Part shown: piece by piece, positions 26,105 through 33,472 of the stretch
How positions within the stretch are numbered: position 1 is the first letter of the stretch
Layout: every line of letters starts with the position of its first letter
Origin: an uncultured Ectothiorhodospiraceae bacterium
GTDB taxonomy: Bacteria; Pseudomonadota; Gammaproteobacteria; UBA9214
NCBI GenBank assembly: GCA_947258845.1
Contig: CAMYJZ010000015.1
Span: 1-45,836 of the forward strand
Length of the DNA: 45,836 nucleotides
Direction: 5' to 3'
The notes under the pieces: model-generated
What the model saw: the letters and a program-made list of their open reading frames with translations, nothing else
Told to the model about the DNA's origin: nothing
Databases searched by the model: none
Program-made: the position numbers and the translations under genes

Positions 26105-26698
26105 TTAACTTACATTCAGCACCGGGTCGCTGAACAATGACTCCATATCCAGCATTGCAACCCGACCCCTGTAGATTCCACGTATGTGCCGCAGGTCACG
26201 GACCCCTCTCGCCGGCAACGGCGTGTCGAGCTCGCTGGCCGCGTATTCATCATTGCCGATCACCTCGTTCACCAGTATCCCCGCCTGCATCCCCTGCGCC
26301 CTCACCACGATGATGAGCGCGTCTTCTGCGTAGTCCTCGTCACGCGCCGGACGGAAGAATTCCTTCAGATCCAGCACCGCCAGCATCTCACCGCGACGGT
26401 TTCTCACCCCCAGCACGAATCCCGGGGAGCCCGGCACAGGACAAATGCTGCCGGCGTCCATGATCTCTTCAACATGGGTATAGGGAATCCCGTAGTGCTC
26501 CTGTGCACCCAAACGGAAGCGGATATAGGGCTCCTGCACCAGCGTCGCCTCATCCGCGACCGCTGACTGCGCAAACACCTCGGCGCGCTCATGCATCACC
26601 CTGCGTGCCTGACTGGATTCCGGCATCCAGGAAGCCTGGTGCTCCGCGACTTCAGAGGATTCCGCAATTTCCGGTTTTCTTGATGATCTGCCACTCAT
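26105..26698 (-). CDS. cheW: CheW-like coupling protein with N-terminal extension (WspD-like)
   Basis: A 197-residue scaffold protein. The CheW domain spans about 55-195 (IRFRLGAQEHYGIPYTHVEE ... VLGVRNRRGEMLAVLDLKEF ... ILVNEVIG). The first 55 residues are a charged extension including MHERAEVFAQSA, as in WspD-type proteins. It should link the receptor to CheA. Its ATG overlaps the cheR stop (ATGA), and the receptor gene follows after 39 bases. The operon has two distinct CheW proteins, a Wsp-like trait. Confidence 0.93.
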   Translation of the reverse strand: MSGRSSRKPEIAESSEVAEHQASWMPESSQARRVMHERAEVFAQSAVADEATLVQEPYIRFRLGAQEHYGIPYTHVEEIMDAGSICPVPGSPGFVLGVRNRRGEMLAVLDLKEFFRPARDEDYAEDALIIVVRAQGMQAGILVNEVIGNDEYAASELDTPLPARGVRDLRHIRGIYRGRVAMLDMESLFSDPVLNVS

Positions 26699-28233
26699 GG
26701 TGACGACTCCGCAGCGGAACTGCTGTAGATATCAATTTCCCTGCGCAGGACTTCCGCCATGCGCCGGCAGGTCATATCAGGGGCGCCGTAAATGGTGCAT
26801 TCCGGATCACAGGTCTCGGCGATTTCCAGTGCATTCACCAGGCTTTTCACGCCCTTGTCACGCTGGCCCTGCCGCAGTTGCAGCAGGCCGAGCTGGTGAT
26901 GCGCCTCCAGGAACCGGGGGTCGATATACAGTGACTTGCGCAGACCCCTCTCGGCAGCACCCGGATCACCGCGCTCGATCAGGACCAGGGCATGGAGAAA
27001 ATGGGCATGCTTGTCCATCGGCTTCAGCAGCGTGGCCTGCCGGGACAGTTGCCGGGCCTCCTCGAGGCGACCCAGGTTGGCAAGGGCGGCGGCCTTGTGC
27101 AGCAGTAGCGCAGCATTCTCACCCTGCCCGGCAAGGTAACGGTCTGCCGCCACCAGCACCTCGGTCCAGCGTTGCCGTGCAGCCAGGCGGGCAAGCGTCT
27201 CCAGACTGTCTTTATTGTCCAGTGTTGATTCACCCGGTGTTGACTCACCCGCCGATGCCTCTTCACGGGATGCCGGTTCCGGCACATCACCCGCGTCGCT
27301 GGTGTCGTCCAGCCATCCGGACTCCGGCGCGCCTGCCGGTTTGGCCGGGTCCGCTCCCGTGCGCCGGAAGTAAAAGACACCCCCGGCCTGCTGCAATTCC
27401 AGCCCGTCAATGTCGGTGTTGATCAGGTCGGCCCCGCCCAGTATCAGGATTCCCCCGGGTACCAGGCAGCGGACGAACTTTTCCATCACGGCCTCGACGG
27501 TCGCGGCATCGAAGTAGATAAAGACATTGCGGCACAGGATTAGATCCATCGCATGCAGGCCACTGCTGATCGTCGGGAATTCATCCTCGACCAGGTTCAG
27601 GTAGGAAAAATTCACCATGGAGCGGATTCCATCCCGCAACTGGAATTCATTGTCGATACGCCTGAAATAGCGCTCGCATACCGCCACGGGCGTGGCGCGA
27701 AATGACCACGTACTGTAGCGGGCCGCGACGGCGGCAGTCAGGGCCTCGGCATTGATATCGGTCGCGCGCAGTTGCAGGTTCCACTGCGACAGTTCAGGGA
27801 TCATTTCGTGGAGCATGATCGCCAGGGAATAGATCTCCTGACCCTGCGAGCTACCGGCACTCCAGACGCGGATAGAACCGCGCCGACCCTTTCCCCGTTC
27901 CAGAAGTTGCGGCAACCACCCCGTGCGCAGGAAATCCATCTGACCCTTGTCCCGAAAGAAGTAACTCTCGCCGACGGTGACGTTGGCGACCAGAAATTCC
28001 ATTTCCGGGCTGTCCTTGCTGCATGCGTGGAGTCGCCGGATATAGTCATCGGCTTGCGCATAGCCGAAACGGGCGACCGCGCGCTGCAGTGTGGTACGCA
28101 GTTCGTTACGCTGGTGCTCCTGGATGACGATGCCGGTACGCGCACGCAGGTAATCGCACAACTCCAGCTCCTGCTCCCGGGTCACCGGCCGGCAACCGGC
28201 GCGAACATCAGACAGGCAGCTTGCGCCCGTCAT
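26695..28233 (-). CDS. cheR: CheR-type receptor methyltransferase with TPR domain (WspC-like)
   Basis: A 512-residue protein. The CheR domain (about 15-295) has VGESYFFRD, the SAM-binding stretch RVWSAGSSQGQEIYSLAIML, LRATDIN and LILCRNVFIYF. A Pro/Glu/Ser-rich linker (about 300-340) leads to tetratricopeptide-like helices (about 340-480, for example LLLHKAAALANLGRLEEARQ). It should methylate receptor glutamates using S-adenosylmethionine. The TPR tail is characteristic of WspC. Start and stop both overlap the flanking cheW genes by four bases (ATGA), so the three are translationally coupled. Confidence 0.94.
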   Translation of the reverse strand: MTGASCLSDVRAGCRPVTREQELELCDYLRARTGIVIQEHQRNELRTTLQRAVARFGYAQADDYIRRLHACSKDSPEMEFLVANVTVGESYFFRDKGQMDFLRTGWLPQLLERGKGRRGSIRVWSAGSSQGQEIYSLAIMLHEMIPELSQWNLQLRATDINAEALTAAVAARYSTWSFRATPVAVCERYFRRIDNEFQLRDGIRSMVNFSYLNLVEDEFPTISSGLHAMDLILCRNVFIYFDAATVEAVMEKFVRCLVPGGILILGGADLINTDIDGLELQQAGGVFYFRRTGADPAKPAGAPESGWLDDTSDAGDVPEPASREEASAGESTPGESTLDNKDSLETLARLAARQRWTEVLVAADRYLAGQGENAALLLHKAAALANLGRLEEARQLSRQATLLKPMDKHAHFLHALVLIERGDPGAAERGLRKSLYIDPRFLEAHHQLGLLQLRQGQRDKGVKSLVNALEIAETCDPECTIYGAPDMTCRRMAEVLRREIDIYSSSAAESSP

Positions 28234-28760
28234 GCGGATTCCTCGATACCACCATCATCAGGCGCCCCGGGGCTGCGCATCCCGCCCGGTTCGATCGCGA
28301 TTACCCGCTCCATGCACAGCACTTGGGATTGCCCGAAGAGGGTCTGCACAGTTCCATTCAGCAGCAGGCCGGCATTATCGAAGGCGGGCGTCTGTTGCCA
28401 GGCATCACGTTCCAGGGTTTCAACACCAATGACCTTCTCGACAATCAGGCCGGTCTGCAGCCCCTCGTGTTCGCACAGCAGTATCGGCGTCTCCAGGGTA
28501 CAGCGGGTATATCCGCCATAGCCGAGGCGGGCCGCCAGGTCGATGACCGGAATGCTTCGGCCGTGCAGGTTCATCAGGCCACGCAGGTAACGGGGGCTCC
28601 CGGGAACCGGCTGCAATTCCATCAACGGCAGCACCTTGATGACGTTCTCCAGCGGCGCGCAGAGCCGCATCCCCGGGATCATGAACTTCAGTACCTCGAC
28701 ACCACCCGCCTGGACGGCGGCCTCGAACTGGCGTGATGCGAATTGTGCGGGTATTTCCAT
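28230..28760 (-). CDS. cheW: CheW-like coupling protein (WspB-like), first gene of the operon
   Basis: A 176-residue CheW protein (MIPGMRLCAPLENVIKVLPL ... YLRGLMNLHGRSIPVIDLAA ... TGLIVEKVIG). It should join the soluble receptor and CheA in a signalling array. The ATG at 28760 is chosen because GAGG lies 8 bases upstream; a TTG at 28772 is in frame but falls on that site. Its stop overlaps the cheR start (ATGA). A sigma-54-like promoter lies about 85 bases upstream, so this should be the first gene of the operon. Confidence 0.93.
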   Translation of the reverse strand: MEIPAQFASRQFEAAVQAGGVEVLKFMIPGMRLCAPLENVIKVLPLMELQPVPGSPRYLRGLMNLHGRSIPVIDLAARLGYGGYTRCTLETPILLCEHEGLQTGLIVEKVIGVETLERDAWQQTPAFDNAGLLLNGTVQTLFGQSQVLCMERVIAIEPGGMRSPGAPDDGGIEESA

Positions 28761-28846
28761 GGCATACCTCAAAACAGGACAGTACCTGCCACCTCGTCAA
28801 TGTTCTGACGAATTGACCGGATTTATTGATCATTGTGCTAACTACG

Positions 28847-28861
28847 GCAAATTACATGCCA
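28847..28861 (-). promoter_or_regulatory. Candidate sigma-54 promoter of the chemosensory operon
   Basis: On the minus strand the sequence TGGCATGTAATTTGC matches the -24/-12 consensus TGGCACG-N4-TTGC at 10 of 11 fixed positions. GG and GC are exactly 10 bases apart. Transcription would begin near 28836, giving a leader of about 75 bases before cheW. If real, an enhancer-binding activator is needed. Confidence 0.6.
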
Positions 28862-28920
28862 GCCTGAAGGGAAATGGCCGGAATCTGCGCATTTGGCAGG
28901 ACTTCACGCGAATATCGGAC

Positions 28921-28935
28921 CCGTGGATCACACGG
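28921..28935. promoter_or_regulatory. Palindrome upstream of the sigma-54-like promoter
   Basis: CCGTG-GATCA-CACGG is a perfect inverted repeat about 60 bases upstream of the -24 element. The distance would suit an enhancer-binding protein site. The assignment is only positional. Confidence 0.3.
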
Positions 28936-29203
28936 CGCAGCTAGACGGATTGTCGGGTATAATGTTTTTTTAACCGAATTATCAGTTAGTTATGGCGCAC
29001 TGCCGGCGCGCTGCCCAGTGATCGGCCGGCCACAGGGCCAATCGCCCTGAGCTTGCCCCGCTAACCGGGGATTGCCTGGCCTGACAACGGCCTCCAGGCC
29101 CCGACATGACTGATAATTGACGATCAACAACCCGCAGATGATCCTTAATGAGCAACGCCAGCCCGCCTGACGTATCAACCACTAGCCTGAGAGATCCCAC
29201 CCC

Positions 29204-30076
29204 ATGCACTGGCTTGGCCTGACCCTGCTCTCGGCGTTTTTTCTCGCCACGGCGGACACCCTGACGAAGCGTCAGCTGTCGCATTTGCGTGCGGGCGAAC
29301 TGGTGCTGGTGCGTTTCGGGGTGACCGGGGTGCTGCTGCTGCCCTTGTTGTGGCTGCAACCCTGGCCGGTGCTTCCGCTGCCGTTCTGGGGCTGGGTGGC
29401 TTGCCTGCTGCCACTGGAGATCCTCGCCATGTGGCTCTACATGACGGCGATCCGGGGATGCCCCCTGTCACTGACCCTGCCTTACCTCGCCTTCACCCCG
29501 GTATTCAATATCGTCACCGGCTATGTGCTGCTCGGTGAAACGATCAGCTGGGCGGGCTTTGCCGGGATCGCGCTGGTGGTGTGCGGGGCCTGGCTGCTGA
29601 ACCTGGATGCGGCCGGCAACGGTCAGGGACTGGACGTCCTGGCGCCATTCCGGGCGATAGCCCGCGAGCACGGCTCACGGCTCATGCTGGTGGTGGCCGC
29701 ACTCTACAGCCTGACCTCGGTACTGGGGAAAGGCGCACTGCAATATGTGTCGCCAGGATTCTTCGGTCCGTTTTATTTCGTGCTGCTGGGAACTGTGGCC
29801 TCGCTGCTGTTCGCCTCGCGCGATGTGCGCAGCTGGCGCGCCCTGGGTCACCATCCCTGGGCCTACCTGCTGGTGGGGCTGTTCATGGGCGCCATGGTCT
29901 TAACCCATTTCTATGCCATCGAGCACGTCGAGGTGGCTTACATGATCGCGGTGAAACGTACCAGCCTGTTGTTCGGCATGGTCTACGGGGCCTGGCTGTT
30001 TGGCGAGACCGGGCTGTCACGCAACCTGGCTGCCGGGATGATGATGGTCGCGGGTGTTTTTCTAATCGTCGCCTGA
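29204..30076 (+). CDS. DMT-superfamily transporter (EamA domains)
   Basis: A 290-residue membrane protein with about ten hydrophobic helices in two EamA-type halves. The first half starts at MHWLGLTLLSAFFLATADTL; the second begins near residue 155. The C-terminal AYMIAVKRTSLLFGMVYGAW and LFGETG are typical of the family. It should export or import small metabolites; substrates vary widely within the family. It faces panD convergently, with a short inverted-repeat element between them. It has a leader of about 200 bases containing possible stem-loops. Confidence 0.9.
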   Translation: MHWLGLTLLSAFFLATADTLTKRQLSHLRAGELVLVRFGVTGVLLLPLLWLQPWPVLPLPFWGWVACLLPLEILAMWLYMTAIRGCPLSLTLPYLAFTPVFNIVTGYVLLGETISWAGFAGIALVVCGAWLLNLDAAGNGQGLDVLAPFRAIAREHGSRLMLVVAALYSLTSVLGKGALQYVSPGFFGPFYFVLLGTVASLLFASRDVRSWRALGHHPWAYLLVGLFMGAMVLTHFYAIEHVEVAYMIAVKRTSLLFGMVYGAWLFGETGLSRNLAAGMMMVAGVFLIVA

Positions 30077-30086
30077 AACGGACACC

Positions 30087-30165
30087 AAGGTGTCAGGAAC
30101 CATTAGTTAGACAACAGCAAAATGTAACGCCCATCGCAAGAATCAAAAAAGGTTCCTGATACCTT
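30087..30165. repeat. 79-bp mini inverted-repeat element
   Basis: AAGGTGTCAGGAACC (30087-30101) and GGTTCCTGATACCTT (30151-30165) are inverted copies with one mismatch. The element fills the gap between the convergent transporter and panD genes. It may also act as a bidirectional terminator, since the right arm continues into TTTT. Confidence 0.75.
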
Positions 30166-30166
30166 T

Positions 30167-30547
30167 TTACGCGACCTGCACGGGGATGGCGTGGCGGGTG
30201 TCCTTGATGCGGTTGTCCGCGTCGAGGTAGACCAGGGTCGGCTTGAAGGCCGCGGCCTCCTGCTGCGACAGCACGGCATAGGTACAGATGATGACGCGGT
30301 CACCCGGGCGTGCCTTGTGGGCTGCCGCACCGTTCACGGAGATGGTACCGCTGCCATCCTGCGCCCGGATGGCGTAGGTGGTGAAGCGTTCGCCATTGTC
30401 CAGATTGTAGATCTGGATCTGCTCGTACTCACGGATATTCGCGGCCTCCAGCAGGCGGCCGTCGATTGCACAGGAACCCTCGTACTCGAGTTCCGAGTGC
30501 GTGACACGGGCGTGGTGGAGCTTGGATTTCAACAGGGTAATTTGCAT
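30167..30547 (-). CDS. panD: Aspartate 1-decarboxylase
   Basis: A 126-residue pyruvoyl enzyme that makes beta-alanine from aspartate for pantothenate. The self-cleavage site is Gly24-Ser25 in YEGSCAIDG; Ser25 becomes the pyruvoyl group. TYAIRA and [14 protein letters not shown] are conserved family stretches, and the C-terminus AIPVQVA is almost as in E. coli. It lies about 100 bases downstream of panC, separated by an AT-rich gap, so it may be read from the same transcript. Confidence 0.97.
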   Translation of the reverse strand: MQITLLKSKLHHARVTHSELEYEGSCAIDGRLLEAANIREYEQIQIYNLDNGERFTTYAIRAQDGSGTISVNGAAAHKARPGDRVIICTYAVLSQQEAAAFKPTLVYLDADNRIKDTRHAIPVQVA

Positions 30548-30648
30548 TCCTGAGTCAGTCCCTTCGCTTACATTAGCAAGCCGTGATTATCCTGATTAGG
30601 GCGGCAGAGTTCAACAAAACAGTATATATCATGCTTTAGGTATATTAT

Positions 30649-31500
30649 CTAACCTGCTGATATATGTATATTGTCAATCAAACGCGTCACGCCCAGACGG
30701 GCCGCCGCCAGCACCCTGAGGGCCTGATCCGCGTGCCCCGGGGGCGCCAGGTCCGCGGCCCGGCGGATACTGACATAGTCCGGCTCGAAACCGGCCCGGG
30801 CGAGCGCCTCCAGGGTAGCCCGCTCGACAGCGGCATAATCCCGCTCCCCGGCAACGACCCGGTCCCGCAGTTCGCAGAGCAGCTGGTAGAGGCGTGGCGC
30901 GCTGGCCCGCTCCCCGGCCTGCAGGTAGCCGTTGCGCGAACTCATCGCAAGACCGTCCGGCTCGCGCACGGTAGCGACACCCTCAATGCTGACCGGCATG
31001 TTCAGGTCCTCCACCATCCGCCTGATGATGACCAGCTGCTGGTAGTCCTTCTCGCCGAATACCGCGGTGTCCGGCTGCACCAGGTTGAACAGCTTGGCCA
31101 CCACGGTGGTCACCCCGGAAAAATGCCCGGGGCGGGATGCGCCGCAGAGGATGTTGCCCAGCGCGGGCACCTCGACACGCGTCATCTGTTCCGGGCCGCG
31201 CGGATAGACGACGTCGATATCCGGGATAAACAGCAGGTCCGCATCGGCCTCCATCAGTGCAGCGCTGTCCGCCTCCAGGGTGCGCGGGTAGCTGGCGAAA
31301 TCCTCCCCGGGACCGAACTGCATCGGATTGACGAAGATGCTGGCCACCACCCGGTCGGCGACGGCGCGCGCATGCCGCACCAGCCGCAGGTGACCGGCAT
31401 GCAGGTTGCCCATGGTCGGGACAAAGGCAATGCGGTTTCCCCGGGCGCGCCATTCGCGTATGCGGGCACGCAGGTCGGCAGCCGTGCGGGCGCTGATCAT
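30649..31500 (-). CDS. panC: Pantothenate synthetase
   Basis: A 283-residue ATP-dependent ligase joining pantoate and beta-alanine. The nucleotide-binding HIGH-like motif is in VPTMGNLHAGHLRLV. VNPMQFGPGEDFASYPR, VFGEKDYQQL and the KMSKS-like AMSSRNGYL are all present. The start ATG at 31500 follows the panB stop by nine bases. The last gene part and the following gap are AT-rich compared with the surroundings. Confidence 0.97.
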   Translation of the reverse strand: MISARTAADLRARIREWRARGNRIAFVPTMGNLHAGHLRLVRHARAVADRVVASIFVNPMQFGPGEDFASYPRTLEADSAALMEADADLLFIPDIDVVYPRGPEQMTRVEVPALGNILCGASRPGHFSGVTTVVAKLFNLVQPDTAVFGEKDYQQLVIIRRMVEDLNMPVSIEGVATVREPDGLAMSSRNGYLQAGERASAPRLYQLLCELRDRVVAGERDYAAVERATLEALARAGFEPDYVSIRRAADLAPPGHADQALRVLAAARLGVTRLIDNIHISAG

Positions 31501-31509
31501 CGGTGACAG

Positions 31510-32319
31510 TCAGTAAGTGTGTTCGGCCGCGGGGAAGGAACCGTCCTTGACGGCGGCGACATAGGCCTCGATAGCCGCCGCCACACTGCCGCTGTCGCGC
31601 AGGAAATCGCGGACGAAGCGCGGACGCCTGCCGGGGGTGATACCCAGCATGTCGTAGAGTACCAGCACCTGCCCGTCGCAACCCGGCCCGGCACCGATGC
31701 CGATGGTGGGGATACCGACCGCAGCGCTGATACGGGTGGCCAGCCCGGCCGGCACGCACTCCATCACCAGCAGCCCGGCGCCAGCCTCCTCCAGGGCGCG
31801 GGCATCCTCCAGCAGGGCCCGGGCACCGGCCTCGTCGCGGCCTTGCACCTTGTAGCCACCGAGCTGGTGTACCGACTGGGGCAGCAGGCCGATGTGACCG
31901 CATACCGGGATACTGTGCGCGACCAGGCGCTCCACGACAGCCGCCTTGTCGGCACCGCCCTCCAGCTTGACCATGTGGCCCCCGCCCTCACCCATCAGGC
32001 GCGCGGCATTGCCCAGCGCCTGGTCGGGGCTGGCATAACTCATAAACGGCATATCGACCACCCGCAGTGCGGACTGCCCGACCCGTGCCACATCGGCGGC
32101 ATGGTAGATCATGTCGGCAACGGTCACCGGCACGGTGGACTCGTAACCCTTGAGCACCATGCCCAGGGAATCGCCGATAATGAACACCTCGACCCCGGCA
32201 CCCTCGAGCACCCGGGTGAAACTGCTGTCGTAACAGGTCAGGCAGGCAATCTTCTCACCCTGCGCCTTCATCTGCTGCAGGCTGGCCAGGGTGACGGGCT
32301 GGGTCGACACATCGGTCAT
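31510..32319 (-). CDS. panB: 3-methyl-2-oxobutanoate hydroxymethyltransferase
   Basis: A 269-residue TIM-barrel enzyme forming ketopantoate from ketoisovalerate and methylene-tetrahydrofolate. Family motifs are CLTCYDSSF, the metal-binding Asp in IIGDSLGMVLKG, GHMVKLEGG and the catalytic Glu in LVMECVP. It is followed by panC after nine bases and preceded by the kinase gene, as in many gammaproteobacteria. Confidence 0.97.
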   Translation of the reverse strand: MTDVSTQPVTLASLQQMKAQGEKIACLTCYDSSFTRVLEGAGVEVFIIGDSLGMVLKGYESTVPVTVADMIYHAADVARVGQSALRVVDMPFMSYASPDQALGNAARLMGEGGGHMVKLEGGADKAAVVERLVAHSIPVCGHIGLLPQSVHQLGGYKVQGRDEAGARALLEDARALEEAGAGLLVMECVPAGLATRISAAVGIPTIGIGAGPGCDGQVLVLYDMLGITPGRRPRFVRDFLRDSGSVAAAIEAYVAAVKDGSFPAAEHTY

Positions 32320-32330
32320 GCCAGAAGGTC

Positions 32331-32981
32331 CTAGATGCTTGCCGACATGGGGTTGAAGTACTGCCGGCCGCTGGTGGTGGCCTTGATCTGCTCCAGCAGG
32401 GCCAGGTAGTCATGCTCATTGTCGACCAGGTCGATATTGGCCGCGTTCACGATCAGCAGCGGCGCCCGGTCATAGAAATGGAACAGCCGGGTATAGGCAT
32501 CTGACAGGCGCCGCAGGAAACGCCCGTCGATCCTGCGTTCATAGTGCTTGCCGCGCCTGGCAATGCGCTTCAGCAGCACCTCCTCGGGTGCCTGCAGGTA
32601 GATCACCAGGTCGGGTACCGGCGGTTCCACTGCCAGGTGAGTATAGATCTGGTCGTAGAGCTTGAGTTCATCCGCATCCAGGGTCAGTTCCGCAAACAGG
32701 CGGTCCTTCTCCATCAGAAAATCCGCCACCCGTACGGGCTGGAACATGTCGGCCTGGCGCATGGCCTGCAACTGGCGGGCACGCTGGAACAGGAAAAACA
32801 GTTGTGCCGGCAGGGCACCGGAGCGCGGGTCCTGGTAGAAACGCTCCAGAAAGGGATTCTCATCAGCGCCCTCCAGCAGCAGGTCGCTCTCGAAGGTCTG
32901 CGCCAGGCGGCGTGCCAGACTGGTTTTGCCAACACCGATCGGGCCTTCAATGACGATATAGGCAGGATGCTCGAGGCTCAT
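32331..32981 (-). CDS. Deoxynucleoside kinase family protein
   Basis: A 216-residue kinase with the P-loop EGPIGVGKTS, the ENPFLERFYQD substrate-site stretch, the DR-containing EKDRLFAELTL (the DRS-like motif) and an Arg-rich lid (LKRIARRGKHYE). It should phosphorylate deoxyadenosine or deoxyguanosine in nucleotide salvage; which base cannot be told. The gene overlaps folK by four bases (ATGA). Placement between folK and panB is common in gammaproteobacteria. Confidence 0.9.
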   Translation of the reverse strand: MSLEHPAYIVIEGPIGVGKTSLARRLAQTFESDLLLEGADENPFLERFYQDPRSGALPAQLFFLFQRARQLQAMRQADMFQPVRVADFLMEKDRLFAELTLDADELKLYDQIYTHLAVEPPVPDLVIYLQAPEEVLLKRIARRGKHYERRIDGRFLRRLSDAYTRLFHFYDRAPLLIVNAANIDLVDNEHDYLALLEQIKATTSGRQYFNPMSASI

Positions 32982-33472
32982 TTACCGGTGATCAATTTCT
33001 TCACGGCGTGGTTTTCACACTGCCTGATCAGGGTCTGCAGTGAACCATGACCCGGAATGGTGAGGTTTCCGGCAATCTCCGCCAGCGGGATGATGACAAA
33101 GTCGCGTTCATGCATACCGGGATGCGGTATGGTCAGGTCCGCCGTACTGATCTTCTTCTTGCCATACAGCAACAGGTCCAGGTCCAGAATCCGCGGACCC
33201 CATTTCTCACCGCCACGCTCACGCCCCTGGCGGTCCTCGATCCTGCGCAGCGCAGTGAGCAAATCTTCCGGCGACAGCAGCGTATCGATGGCGGCCACGG
33301 CATTGACGTACTCGGGCTGGTCGGCTGGACCCATCGGCTTGCTGCTGTAGAGGCTGGAGCGTGACACCAGGACGGAATCCGGAATGGCATCGAGTTCCTC
33401 GAACGCCTCCTGTACCTGCGCCACGGGATCATCCAGGTTACTGCCGATACCCACGTAGGCAATCAGTCTCAT
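32978..33472 (-). CDS. folK: 2-amino-4-hydroxy-6-hydroxymethyldihydropteridine pyrophosphokinase
   Basis: A 164-residue HPPK that transfers pyrophosphate from ATP to the pterin in folate synthesis. Motifs are YVGIGSNL, SSLYSSKPMGPADQPEYVNA, and the metal/ATP site GPRILDLDLLLYG with IPHPGMHERDFV. It overlaps pcnB upstream and the kinase gene downstream by four bases each. It makes the folate precursor whose one-carbon form PanB uses, which may explain the linkage. Confidence 0.96.
   Translation of the reverse strand: MRLIAYVGIGSNLDDPVAQVQEAFEELDAIPDSVLVSRSSLYSSKPMGPADQPEYVNAVAAIDTLLSPEDLLTALRRIEDRQGRERGGEKWGPRILDLDLLLYGKKKISTADLTIPHPGMHERDFVIIPLAEIAGNLTIPGHGSLQTLIRQCENHAVKKLITGK

Larger units (their letters stand above)
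28761..29203. other. Divergent control region between the chemosensory operon and the DMT transporter
   Basis: A 443-base region. The half next to cheW holds the sigma-54-like promoter. Toward the transporter lies TATAAT at 28959-28964 with no good -35 partner. Next is a GC-rich stretch framed by perfect 10-bp inverted ends, AATTATCAGT (28977-28986) and ACTGATAATT (29109-29118). Several possible stems lie inside it. No gene is seen. Confidence 0.5.

Noticed and set aside
28959-28964. TATAAT as a sure promoter for the DMT transporter
   Set aside because: No acceptable -35 box at 16-18 bases; kept only as part of a speculative leader.
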